Below, in pieces: positions 1 to 5,220 of a stretch of DNA of 5,220 bases; position 1 is the stretch's first letter, and every line of letters begins with the position of its first letter. The translations under genes were made by a program, and so were the position numbers. Source of the DNA: Holosporales bacterium (GTDB lineage: Bacteria; Pseudomonadota; Alphaproteobacteria; UBA3830; JAIRMZ01); contig JAIRMZ010000045.1 in the NCBI GenBank assembly GCA_031258355.1, positions 1 through 5,220 on the forward strand, given 5' to 3'. The notes beneath the pieces were generated by a model. It made no database searches, was not told the origin of the DNA, and saw nothing but the letters and a program-made list of their open reading frames with translations.

Positions 1-264
1 GCACAGTACGAGATTCGTGCGTATGCGGAGATTCTGCTCGGTATCGTCAAGCGCTGGGTGCCTCTTACTTACGCGGCTTTCGTGAATGATCACCTGGAGG
101 GAGCGCGCCTCTCTGGAACGACCTTAGCGGTTATCCGGCGCCTGCTGGCCGGGGAGTCTGTTACGCAGGAAACAAGCGCCCTCAGCAAGCGCGAATGGAG
201 CCATCTTTGCCAATTATTACATTGGGAAGAGCCTACTGATGCACAGCAAAAAGAGAAGAACTGA
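1..264 (+). CDS. thyX: Flavin-dependent thymidylate synthase ThyX, C-terminal part (5' end outside window)
   Basis: ThyX methylates dUMP to dTMP using FAD, NADPH and methylenetetrahydrofolate, in the cytoplasm. The frame is open from base 1 to the TGA at 262-264 and gives 87 residues. Its first residues, AQYEIRAYAEILLGIVKRW, followed by a VPLTYAAF segment, match the conserved helix after the ThyX nucleotide-binding arginine (AQWEI...Y...I......P.TFEAF in family members). The remainder, with a KREW segment, resembles the longer tail of alphaproteobacterial ThyX proteins. The catalytic core, including the RHR motif, lies upstream of the window and cannot be checked. A GTG at 58 could be misread as a start, but the homology begins before it. 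The next gene follows 49 bases later on the same strand. Family recognition is by eye, from a short but distinctive stretch. Confidence 0.85.
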   Translation, partial: AQYEIRAYAEILLGIVKRWVPLTYAAFVNDHLEGARLSGTTLAVIRRLLAGESVTQETSALSKREWSHLCQLLHWEEPTDAQQKEKN

Positions 265-296
265 GAAGTGTTCCGGCTGTTATTTCTGCGCTCAAA

Positions 297-304
297 AAGG
301 GAAG
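297..304 (+). promoter_or_regulatory. Ribosome binding site for the SGNH-like gene
   Basis: AAGGGAAG lies nine bases before the GTG at 314. It is the reason for preferring this GTG start, because no ATG is suitably placed. Confidence 0.5.
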
Positions 305-313
305 CGTTAAAAA

Positions 314-787
314 GTGGAAATCCACCAGGCTCCTAAAAGATCTGGAAGGGGTCAAACACGCTTTCTTCTGTGGAGTGTGCTTTGCTTTCCCCTTATTTCC
401 ATTCTCTTGGCGATTGTGATGGATCCTTATCAGCTATTTCATAGCCAACCATTGAAAACGCCTGTGCACTTTGACGCGCTAGGCGATATCCGACGTCATT
501 TTTTCTGGCTGCGCGATAAGGAAACCGCCATCGTAGGAAGCTGCATGCCCATCGACATGCTAGATGAAGAAGTAGAAAGTCTTGGAGGCTTCAAGCGCGC
601 GTTGAATGTCAGTAAACTGGGAGAATTCCCTCCCTACCTAGACCTCTTGCTCTCAAAGAACTCTTCCATTAAAGCGATCATCATAGGGTTCGATCCGCAT
701 TTCTTGGTAGAGGGGGTGGGGATCGTCAGGTTCTTTTACCAGAGTATCCTTCACGGAGTATCGGATCTCATTTGCGAACACTCTTGA
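314..787 (+). CDS. N-terminal piece of the SGNH-like protein (membrane anchor and GSC motif)
   Basis: Read alone, this frame gives 157 residues from a GTG start. AAGGGAAG at 297-304 is a good ribosome binding site nine bases upstream and supports this start. Residues 1-17 are basic and residues 18-36 form one hydrophobic helix (LLWSVLCFPLISILLAIVM), so the protein is probably an inner-membrane protein with its domain on the outer face. Residues 71-80 (TAIVGSCMPI) resemble SGNH block I, with S76 as the likely nucleophile. The following segment to IIIGFDPHFL (about 122-131) looks like the next strand-helix-strand of the fold. After about residue 134 the family resemblance stops, and the last 20 or so residues to the TGA at 785-787 look like out-of-frame readthrough. 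Confidence 0.6.
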   Translation: MEIHQAPKRSGRGQTRFLLWSVLCFPLISILLAIVMDPYQLFHSQPLKTPVHFDALGDIRRHFFWLRDKETAIVGSCMPIDMLDEEVESLGGFKRALNVSKLGEFPPYLDLLLSKNSSIKAIIIGFDPHFLVEGVGIVRFFYQSILHGVSDLICEHS

Positions 788-1500
788 GCGTAGGAGTCCA
801 GCAAGATGCGTTGATTGCTGCTTTTCGTGCTTTTCCGTTGATCCCTCCATCAAGCCGCAGTTCTAGCCGTTGCCTAACACGCGCTCAGGTGGCAGGTGGG
901 CGTCGTTACTATGGAGCAAGGAACTATGGAGCTCTATCATTGGGAGATGGTAAACCTGAAAGCCTTAAGGAGGTGGCTACCTTCGTGAAGACACACTCTC
1001 TTGAAGAAATTGAGACCAGATTCAAGACAAGACCATGTGCGATTTATTTTTTCCTCGCAAGAGCCTCTCAGCGTCCGGATATGACTTTTGTTTTCTTTAT
1101 TCCACCTTTTATTATTGGCCGCACAGCAGGTATTTTTGCGCAATACATATGCGGAATTCTTTATATTCTCGATAGAATTGAAGCGTTGCCAAACATCTCT
1201 CTTTACGCTTTTGATGATGTAAAGGCCATCACGGGGAATCTTGCGAATTATATGGACGAAATACATCAGTACATTGGGGTTCATCGTTACATGTTACGCT
1301 CAATGAAGGTAGGAAAGCATCGATTGACCAAGGAAAATGTCTTGGCTTACCTTCGAGGTATCATTGAGGTAATAGAGACCTTTAACCCGGCACCAGATTG
1401 GGAACATACCGTCGGCTTCGAGGGGCCCTATAACGCAGAGACGGAGAAGGTTTTTGCACGCTGGCCTTGTCCGACAGGCCCGCATCCGCTAATGCCATAA
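772..1500 (+). CDS. C-terminal piece of the SGNH-like protein (D-x-x-H motif)
   Basis: This frame is open from 673 to the TAA at 1498-1500. The TTG at 772 is only the first plausible start codon, has no convincing ribosome binding site, and probably is not used. Resemblance to the family begins upstream of it. Numbering from that TTG, residues 106-113 (FVFFIPPF) look like the strand that precedes the central helices. Residues 144-165 include LYAFDDV, ITGNLANYMD and DEIH, and D162-x-x-H165 fits the SGNH block V motif. The helix after it (HRYMLRSM) is also typical. The stretch at residues 20-45 is rich in serine and arginine and I could not align it by eye, so a second small lesion there is possible. 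The final 40 residues are unrecognised. Confidence 0.55.
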   Translation: MRTLLSVGVQQDALIAAFRAFPLIPPSSRSSSRCLTRAQVAGGRRYYGARNYGALSLGDGKPESLKEVATFVKTHSLEEIETRFKTRPCAIYFFLARASQRPDMTFVFFIPPFIIGRTAGIFAQYICGILYILDRIEALPNISLYAFDDVKAITGNLANYMDEIHQYIGVHRYMLRSMKVGKHRLTKENVLAYLRGIIEVIETFNPAPDWEHTVGFEGPYNAETEKVFARWPCPTGPHPLMP

Positions 1501-1573
1501 GGATCTTGGTCTCATGTTTTGAGAAAGAGTCGCTTCTGATAAACGAATAGACGGAGTTGTTGGATGTTTGGGG

Positions 1574-2566
1574 ATGGTGAGACTTCTTTCTTCTCTTCAA
1601 ATAGGAAAATTTTCGGTTCCTCCTGTTTTTCTTGCACCGATGGCGGGGATAACAGATCAGGCCTTCCGAGCAACAGTGCGGGATTTTGGCGTTATTCCCA
1701 CAATGACGGAGATGGTTGCTGCAGAAGCTTGCCTCCGAAGAAATCCCAAGACCCTCCAGATGCTGCGCTTCTCCTCGGAAGAAACACCGAAAATCGTTCA
1801 GCTTGTTGGAAAGGATCCTGACCGACTCGCAGAAGCGGCCAAGGCTAGTGCGGATCAGGGTGCGGATATCCTCAACATCAACATGGGCTGCCCGGCACGC
1901 AAGATCGCTCAGGGAGCGGCGGCTGGTGCGGCGTTGATGCGTGATCCTTCTTTGGCAAAGCAAATCTTTCATGCTGTGAGACGCGCAACCCCCTTACCTG
2001 TAACAGTCAAAATGCGACTCGGGTGGGACGCACAACAGAAAAATGCCTCAGAGATCGCACGAATTGCTGAAGGAGAAGGTCTGGCCCTTCTTATCATTCA
2101 CGGGCGCACAAGGGCTCAATTTTATACAGGCCAAGCAGACTGGATCGCCGTCGGGCAGATCAAAAAGGCAGTGCACATTCCTGTTCTCGTCAATGGAGAT
2201 ATTCAAGATGCAGAAACAGCACGCGCCGCACTGGAAGCGTCGGGAGCCGATGGGTTGATGATCGGTCGTGCAACACTAGGAGCACCTTGGCTTCCGAATC
2301 AGCTAAAGCTCTTTGTGCAGCAAGGAATTTCCCCAACACCCCTTCCTCGAGAAATACGCCTCCAAACCACCTTTCGCCACATCAACCGTTTGATTGATCT
2401 GCTAGGAGAGGAAAAGGCTTTATTTGTTGCACGCAAACACCTCTGTTGGTACAGCCGAGGTCAAGCACATGCCGCTACTTTTCGCGCACGTGCTCATCGC
2501 GCTGCTTCCTTGGAAGAAATCTGGCAGTACCTTGAAGACCTCTTTGCCTTACAAAACGATCCTTAA
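1574..2566 (+). CDS. dusB: tRNA-dihydrouridine synthase, DusB/NifR3 type
   Basis: Dus enzymes reduce specific uridines in the tRNA D-loop to dihydrouridine with FMN and NADPH, in the cytoplasm. Numbering from the ATG at 1574 (330 residues, usual for DusB), an FMN-barrel strand FLAPMAGITD lies at 19-28 and TEMVAAEA at 45-52. NINMGCPARKI lies at 102-112, with C106 as the catalytic acid. VKMRLGWD (145-152, K146), IHGRTRAQFYTGQADW (175-190), VNGDI (206-210) and GADGLMIGRATLGAPW (224-239) follow. The C-terminal helical domain contains RKHLCWYSRGQAHAATFR, the usual DusB tRNA-binding region. All core motifs are intact. The start is uncertain: TTG 1568 is in frame and 11 bases after GGAG (1553-1556), while ATG 1574 is further away but gives a conventional N-terminus. 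It lies 73 bases after the SGNH-like gene and converges with pssA. Confidence 0.95.
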   Translation: MVRLLSSLQIGKFSVPPVFLAPMAGITDQAFRATVRDFGVIPTMTEMVAAEACLRRNPKTLQMLRFSSEETPKIVQLVGKDPDRLAEAAKASADQGADILNINMGCPARKIAQGAAAGAALMRDPSLAKQIFHAVRRATPLPVTVKMRLGWDAQQKNASEIARIAEGEGLALLIIHGRTRAQFYTGQADWIAVGQIKKAVHIPVLVNGDIQDAETARAALEASGADGLMIGRATLGAPWLPNQLKLFVQQGISPTPLPREIRLQTTFRHINRLIDLLGEEKALFVARKHLCWYSRGQAHAATFRARAHRAASLEEIWQYLEDLFALQNDP

Positions 2567-2587
2567 AGTCTTCCCATCTTGGCCAAA

Positions 2588-2619
2588 CTCTCAGCGATAA
2601 AAAATCTGACCTCTGAGAG
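2588..2619. repeat. 7-bp inverted repeat in the dusB-pssA convergent gap
   Basis: CTCTCAG (2588-2594) and CTGAGAG (2613-2619) are perfect inverted copies around an 18-base, A-rich loop. Neither strand has a proper T-tract after the second arm; the minus strand has only TTTGG. It might contribute to termination of pssA, but the case is weak. Confidence 0.25.
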
Positions 2620-2641
2620 AAGAAGTTTCGAAAGTGATAGT

Positions 2642-2669
2642 CCCTTTAAAAAAGGGTTTCTTGTTTTTG
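2642..2669 (+). terminator. Possible Rho-independent terminator of dusB
   Basis: CCCTTT (2642-2647) and AAAGGG (2651-2656) form a six-bp stem with a three-A loop, followed on the + strand by TTTCTTGTTTTTG. It sits 75 bases after the dusB stop and includes the complement of the pssA stop codon, so it lies within the end of the opposing gene. The stem is short, with three G-C pairs, so its strength is doubtful. On the minus strand no T-tract follows, so it would work only in the dusB direction. Confidence 0.35.
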
Positions 2670-3467
2670 AAATTCTTCGGAGAGCGCAGGTTTATGTTGT
2701 TTCTCAAGACGCGCATAAACGATGCAACTGTAAGGAATCGTAGCAAGATAGATGAGAGAGAGAAGAGCAAGAGTCATCCAAACTTCCGTAATAAGGCCGA
2801 TAACCCCTAGACTCAGAATTACCAAAAGAGGGAAAACTTGCCGAGAAGAAACCTTTACTTTCTTGAAAGAGAATGTTGGAAGGCGGCTGATTTTTAAAAG
2901 GCCTGCACTCACGAGCATGTAGAGAGAAAAAGCGGGATTTTTAACCCAGGGCTCCGCATGACAGAAAGAAAGGACAAGAGGAAAAAGTGCGATCAAAGCG
3001 CCAGCAGGAGCGGGCACGCCTGTGAAAAAAGCTGTCGCCCAGTGAGGTGTTTGTGTCGTTGTTGCGTTAAAACGCGCCAGGCGCAAGGCGCAACAGGCAC
3101 AAAAGAAAAGGCAGACACCCCAGCCAGTATTTCCTAGAGATTTAAGAGTCCACAAGTATAGAATAAGGGCAGGGCTAACGCCAAAGCTGATCACATCCGC
3201 TAGAGAATCTAATTCTGAGCCAAAATAGTTTGTGCATTTCAGCAGGCGCGCAAGGCGCCCATCCATGCTGTCCAAGATGGCCGCAACCAAGATACAGAGG
3301 ACCGCTTCCTCCCAGCGATTCTGAAACGCAAAACGCACTCCGCTCAAGCTAACACATAGAGCTGATATCGTGATGGTATTGGGAAGAACGCGCCCTAGAG
3401 AAGGCTTTCCCCGACGTTTCTTACGTCTTAGTGCAGCGTTCTGAAAAGGACGTTTCCTAAACGACAT
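2646..3467 (-). CDS. pssA: CDP-diacylglycerol-serine O-phosphatidyltransferase (phosphatidylserine synthase)
   Basis: This integral membrane enzyme makes phosphatidylserine and CMP from CDP-diacylglycerol and L-serine. The 273-residue protein carries the complete CDP-alcohol phosphatidyltransferase signature: D66, D69-G70, A73-R74, G83, D87 and D91, with the family spacing (DGxxAR-x8-GxxxDxxxD). After it come CALRLARFN (126-134) and FFTGVPAPAGA (147-157), hallmarks of the Bacillus-type membrane PssA. Several hydrophobic segments follow, and the N-terminus is basic (KKRRGKP). The start at 3467 is chosen because AGGAG lies six bases upstream. A longer reading from 3509 adds 14 residues with no family resemblance. 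The gene starts inside the end of psd, with an 11-base overlap, which suggests translational coupling. The product is the substrate of Psd. Confidence 0.95.
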   Translation of the reverse strand: MSFRKRPFQNAALRRKKRRGKPSLGRVLPNTITISALCVSLSGVRFAFQNRWEEAVLCILVAAILDSMDGRLARLLKCTNYFGSELDSLADVISFGVSPALILYLWTLKSLGNTGWGVCLFFCACCALRLARFNATTTQTPHWATAFFTGVPAPAGALIALFPLVLSFCHAEPWVKNPAFSLYMLVSAGLLKISRLPTFSFKKVKVSSRQVFPLLVILSLGVIGLITEVWMTLALLSLIYLATIPYSCIVYARLEKQHKPALSEEFQKQETLF

Positions 3468-4110
3468 GAGCTTCTCCTGGAAAACGAGCAATAATTGTTT
3501 CGCCAGCAATCATCGTTTGCCCTTCCTCAACAGCCAACACGGCTTGTGGAGGAAGATAAACGTCTACCCGACTGCCGAAACGAATGAGTCCCACGCGCTG
3601 TCCGAGAGCCACGACATTTCCTTCGCGAATATCTCGGCGAATGCGACGTGCAATAAGACCTGCGATGCGAACATAGACAAGTGGGCCATGCGCCGTACGT
3701 ATCGATACGACTTCTCGTTCATTGTGTGCACTCGCCTTGTTTAGGGTCGCATTAAAGAATTTCCCTGGGATATAGACCACCCTTTCTATTGTCCCCGCTA
3801 TGGGCGCGCGATTGACATGAACACTAAAAACACTCATGAAGATGCTTACACGCTGTAGAAGCGCTGTTCCCAAGTCGAGTTCTTCCGGAGGCGCATAGAA
3901 ACCGATTTCCACAATGCGTCCGTCTGCGGGACTTATAAGCGTTTTTCCGTCATCTAAAGGGAGGATGCGCTCAGGATCTCGAAAGAAATACAAGCACCAT
4001 ACAGTCAAAATCGTCCCGACCCATCCTAGGTGAACGCTCTCTCTTCCTAATAAAAACGTTATTCCTGCAAAAATTGCGACAAATCGCCTTGCCTCGCGAT
4101 CAAACGCCAT
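3457..4110 (-). CDS. psd: Phosphatidylserine decarboxylase proenzyme, short (PSD-A) form
   Basis: Psd decarboxylates phosphatidylserine to phosphatidylethanolamine at the inner membrane. It is made as a proenzyme that cleaves itself before a serine, which becomes the pyruvoyl group. From the ATG at 4110 (217 residues, normal for the short form), two hydrophobic segments (about 10-22 and 28-43) anchor the N-terminus. YFFRDPER (41-48), SPADGRI (60-66, with D63), and SVFSVHVNRAPI (93-104, with H98) follow. FFNATLNKASAHNER lies at 118-132. LIRFGSRVDVYLP (175-187) is the self-cleavage site, between G179 and S180, so the beta chain is about 179 residues. The start at 4110 has AGAGG six bases upstream. 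In-frame ATGs at 4125 and 4158 have poorer sites but cannot be excluded. It overlaps pssA by 11 bases and lies downstream of a glycosyltransferase gene. Confidence 0.95.
   Translation of the reverse strand: MAFDREARRFVAIFAGITFLLGRESVHLGWVGTILTVWCLYFFRDPERILPLDDGKTLISPADGRIVEIGFYAPPEELDLGTALLQRVSIFMSVFSVHVNRAPIAGTIERVVYIPGKFFNATLNKASAHNEREVVSIRTAHGPLVYVRIAGLIARRIRRDIREGNVVALGQRVGLIRFGSRVDVYLPPQAVLAVEEGQTMIAGETIIARFPGEAHVV
3474..3478 (-). promoter_or_regulatory. Ribosome binding site of pssA, inside psd
   Basis: On the minus strand AGGAG is followed by six bases and the ATG at 3467. It lies within the last codons of psd and decides the pssA start. Confidence 0.7.
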
Positions 4111-4116
4111 CTTTTT

Positions 4117-4121
4117 CCTCT
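4117..4121 (-). promoter_or_regulatory. Ribosome binding site of psd
   Basis: AGAGG on the minus strand, six bases before the ATG at 4110, favours this start over the in-frame ATGs at 4125 and 4158. Confidence 0.5.
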
Positions 4122-4168
4122 TCATGAAGACGCTGCCTTCTCCTTTACTATCATACATGAATCTTACA

Positions 4169-4228
4169 GAAAATGCCTTTCGAAAACTTTGTCAGGTACC
4201 CCTTCTGTAGTGTGAGCGAGGCATTTTC
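4169..4228. repeat. Perfect 10-bp inverted repeat between the glycosyltransferase gene and psd
   Basis: GAAAATGCCT (4169-4178) and AGGCATTTTC (4219-4228) are exact inverted copies separated by 40 bases. Inside lie two small palindromes, TTTCGAAA (4178-4185) and GGTACC (4195-4200). A second pairing, TACAGAA (4165-4171) with TTCTGTA (4203-4209), overlaps the left arm, so the two stems could not form together. In psd-direction RNA the second arm ends TTTTC and then TGTAAG, with no T-tract, so this is not a standard terminator. It could be a protein-binding site, a leader structure or an mRNA-processing hairpin; its role is unknown. Confidence 0.5.
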
Positions 4229-4233
4229 GTCTT

Positions 4234-5220
4234 TTATTCTTCAATAGGAAGGGAACACGTTTTTAGCATAGCACGCTCCTCAGCTATCAAGATTTCTTGA
4301 ATTTGAGGATATAGATCCAATAGAGAAAAACGCATAACAAGATCCACCGTATGCGCAGAGATGGCCCCTGCACAATCAAGGTAGATAAGATTTTTTATTC
4401 CTCCTTGTAAAGCATGAATCTTTGTTTTATTGAGTACTTGCATTATCCAGCACCATGTCTGCTCATCGTAAGGAACATATTCCATAGGGAGATCTGTGCG
4501 CAAAATGTCTTTATGGAGGCTTCCTGGCGGGTACAAGACGCCCAATCCGGACGAGGCGGCATAAGAAAAGGCAGGGTCCGTCCCCGTTTCAAAAGAAGAA
4601 GAATCTAGGTCAAAGTTCCCATTTACGAATTTCCTATAAGCTCCATAGGCTTGAACAACATTCGGCTCTTTCTGATAGGCCTCATAGAGTTTTTTGAGCC
4701 AATCGGAGGGGTAGACGATGTCGTCATCGGCCAAGACGACGATGTCCTCAGGATATTCTCGTAGGGAGGGGATGATCTTTTTCAAGGCTTTAAGATCCTC
4801 ACACCACTGGATGGAAAGCCCAAATTGACGCAAGTGCAGCAGCTCTAGGGGGAGGTCATGCGTCTTACAAGGAAACTGCGACTGTGCCAACCACAATACC
4901 ACTTTGTCGGGCTTTAAGGACTGCGTCAGCAAGCTGTATACCGCCGCATAAGACTGCGCGATCCGTGGAGGATGCGAAGTGAGAGAAACGATAACTCTTG
5001 GGGTAGACCGCTCGGGAGTTTGCAGACCGCTTTCTTTAAGACGGTAAACTTTAACCCTTGTATCCAGCAAACAGACTTTTGTCTGGTAACGCCAGAGATG
5101 CCTACGCCAATCCAGCATCTTACTCAGGGCTACGGCGGTACTGCGCAAAAACGGCGTCCTATACCACAACGTCCGAATCAGCTCCCTCCCCCGCCCTCGG
5201 TAAGCGTATTTCTCAACCTC
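4234..5220 (-). CDS. GT-A type glycosyltransferase (GT2-like), possibly 5'-truncated by the window edge
   Basis: This is probably a cytoplasmic or membrane-associated transferase adding a sugar to a surface glycan such as LPS; donor and acceptor are unknown. Numbering from the TTG at 5169 (311 residues), VIVSLTSHPPRI (59-70) is a nucleotide-sugar-binding first strand. Next come SLLTQSLKPDKVVLWL (79-94) and VVLADDDIVYPSDWL (144-158), where D148-D150 form the metal-binding DxD-type motif. GLGVLYPPGSL (208-218) and VPYDEQTWCWIM (232-243), with an acidic pair that may be catalytic, follow. No signal peptide or membrane helix is evident. The start is unclear: the frame has no stop between 5169 and the edge at 5220, and the upstream residues (EKYAYRGRGRELIRTL) look coding. 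The TTG has a GGGAG about 12 bases upstream. The gene may therefore begin outside the window. It precedes psd on the same strand, 75-123 bases away. Confidence 0.8.
   Translation of the reverse strand, partial: EVEKYAYRGRGRELIRTLWYRTPFLRSTAVALSKMLDWRRHLWRYQTKVCLLDTRVKVYRLKESGLQTPERSTPRVIVSLTSHPPRIAQSYAAVYSLLTQSLKPDKVVLWLAQSQFPCKTHDLPLELLHLRQFGLSIQWCEDLKALKKIIPSLREYPEDIVVLADDDIVYPSDWLKKLYEAYQKEPNVVQAYGAYRKFVNGNFDLDSSSFETGTDPAFSYAASSGLGVLYPPGSLHKDILRTDLPMEYVPYDEQTWCWIMQVLNKTKIHALQGGIKNLIYLDCAGAISAHTVDLVMRFSLLDLYPQIQEILIAEERAMLKTCSLPIEE

Larger units (their letters stand above)
314..1500 (+). pseudogene. Membrane-anchored SGNH-hydrolase-like protein, split by a one-base frameshift
   Basis: The two pieces described separately below appear to be one gene. 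The first frame carries an N-terminal anchor and an SGNH block-I-like VGSC motif; the second carries the rest of an SGNH-like domain, ending in a D-x-x-H motif. The interval 314-1500 is 1187 bases, one short of a multiple of three. Inserting one G in the five-G run at 712-716 gives a stop-free 395-residue protein. The restored junction reads GFDPHFLVEGGGDRQVLLPE and runs on to a LRTLLSVGVQQDAL helix, as in proteins of this kind. Candidate catalytic residues in the restored numbering are S76, D315 and H318. Such proteins often act on cell-surface polysaccharide or lipid, but no substrate can be read here. No other stops are present, so decay would be very recent; phase variation or an assembly error remain possible. 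Confidence 0.65.

Noticed and set aside
265..313. Terminator after thyX
   Set aside because: No stem-loop with a T-tract is visible in this 49-base gap.
700..787. Programmed -1 ribosomal frameshift joining the two SGNH-like pieces
   Set aside because: No classic X-XXY-YYZ slippery heptamer is present in the correct phase within the overlap. GGG at 713-715 could re-pair after a -1 slip, but the next codon GTG could not, and I see no clear downstream stimulatory hairpin. A lost G is simpler.
1501..1567. Promoter for dusB in the 67-base gap
   Set aside because: TTGAGA (1519-1524) and GATAAA (1538-1543) each match a sigma-70 box at four of six bases, but the spacer is only 13 bases, too short to support the call.
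1564..1937. Plus-strand open frames at 1564-1821 and 1716-1937 inside dusB
   Set aside because: They overlap intact dusB in another frame, and their Ser/Arg/Cys-rich translations have no motif.
937..1972. Minus-strand open frames at 937-1284 and 1382-1972
   Set aside because: They lie antisense to the SGNH-like gene and dusB, have no recognisable motifs, and show unnatural composition (many Cys, Arg, His), so they are shadows.
3466..3744. Plus-strand open frame of 92 codons across psd and the pssA start
   Set aside because: It is antisense to the well-supported psd and has no family resemblance.
4140..4200. Promoter for psd on the minus strand
   Set aside because: A CTGACA and a TAAGAT-like hexamer are present upstream of psd, but they are about 23 bases apart, and no pair with acceptable spacing was found.

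Overview
The window looks like ordinary chromosomal DNA from a proteobacterium, most likely an alphaproteobacterium. Three things point there. A short-form phosphatidylserine decarboxylase gene (psd) overlaps a phosphatidylserine synthase gene (pssA), an arrangement typical of that class. The ThyX tail has the extended alphaproteobacterial style, and the Dus protein is of the DusB/NifR3 type. Genus-level placement is not possible from this sequence. There are no rRNA, tRNA, CRISPR or insertion-sequence features, and no gene-free stretch longer than about 125 bases.

Left half (+ strand). Positions 1-264 are the C-terminal end of thyX (flavin-dependent thymidylate synthase), cut by the window edge. 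After a 49-base gap comes a membrane-anchored SGNH-hydrolase-like protein gene (314-1500). It is split into two reading frames by what looks like one missing G in a run of five (712-716). Adding one G restores an uninterrupted 395-residue frame, so the lesion is recent, switchable or an assembly error. Next is an intact dusB (about 1574-2566) for a tRNA-dihydrouridine synthase.

Right half (- strand, read right to left). A GT-A type glycosyltransferase (5220/5169 to 4234) runs to the right edge with no in-frame stop. It is followed by an intergenic region of 75-125 bases holding a perfect 10-bp inverted repeat, then psd (4110-3457) and pssA (3467-2646), which overlap by 11 bases. PssA makes phosphatidylserine from CDP-diacylglycerol and serine, and Psd decarboxylates it to phosphatidylethanolamine, so the pair encodes the whole two-step branch. 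dusB and pssA converge; a small hairpin with a T-rich tail at the pssA stop codon may terminate dusB transcription.

I see no convincing new multi-gene system. The most noteworthy item is the single-base frameshift in the SGNH-like gene. The inverted repeat upstream of psd, with an overlapping alternative pairing, comes second.
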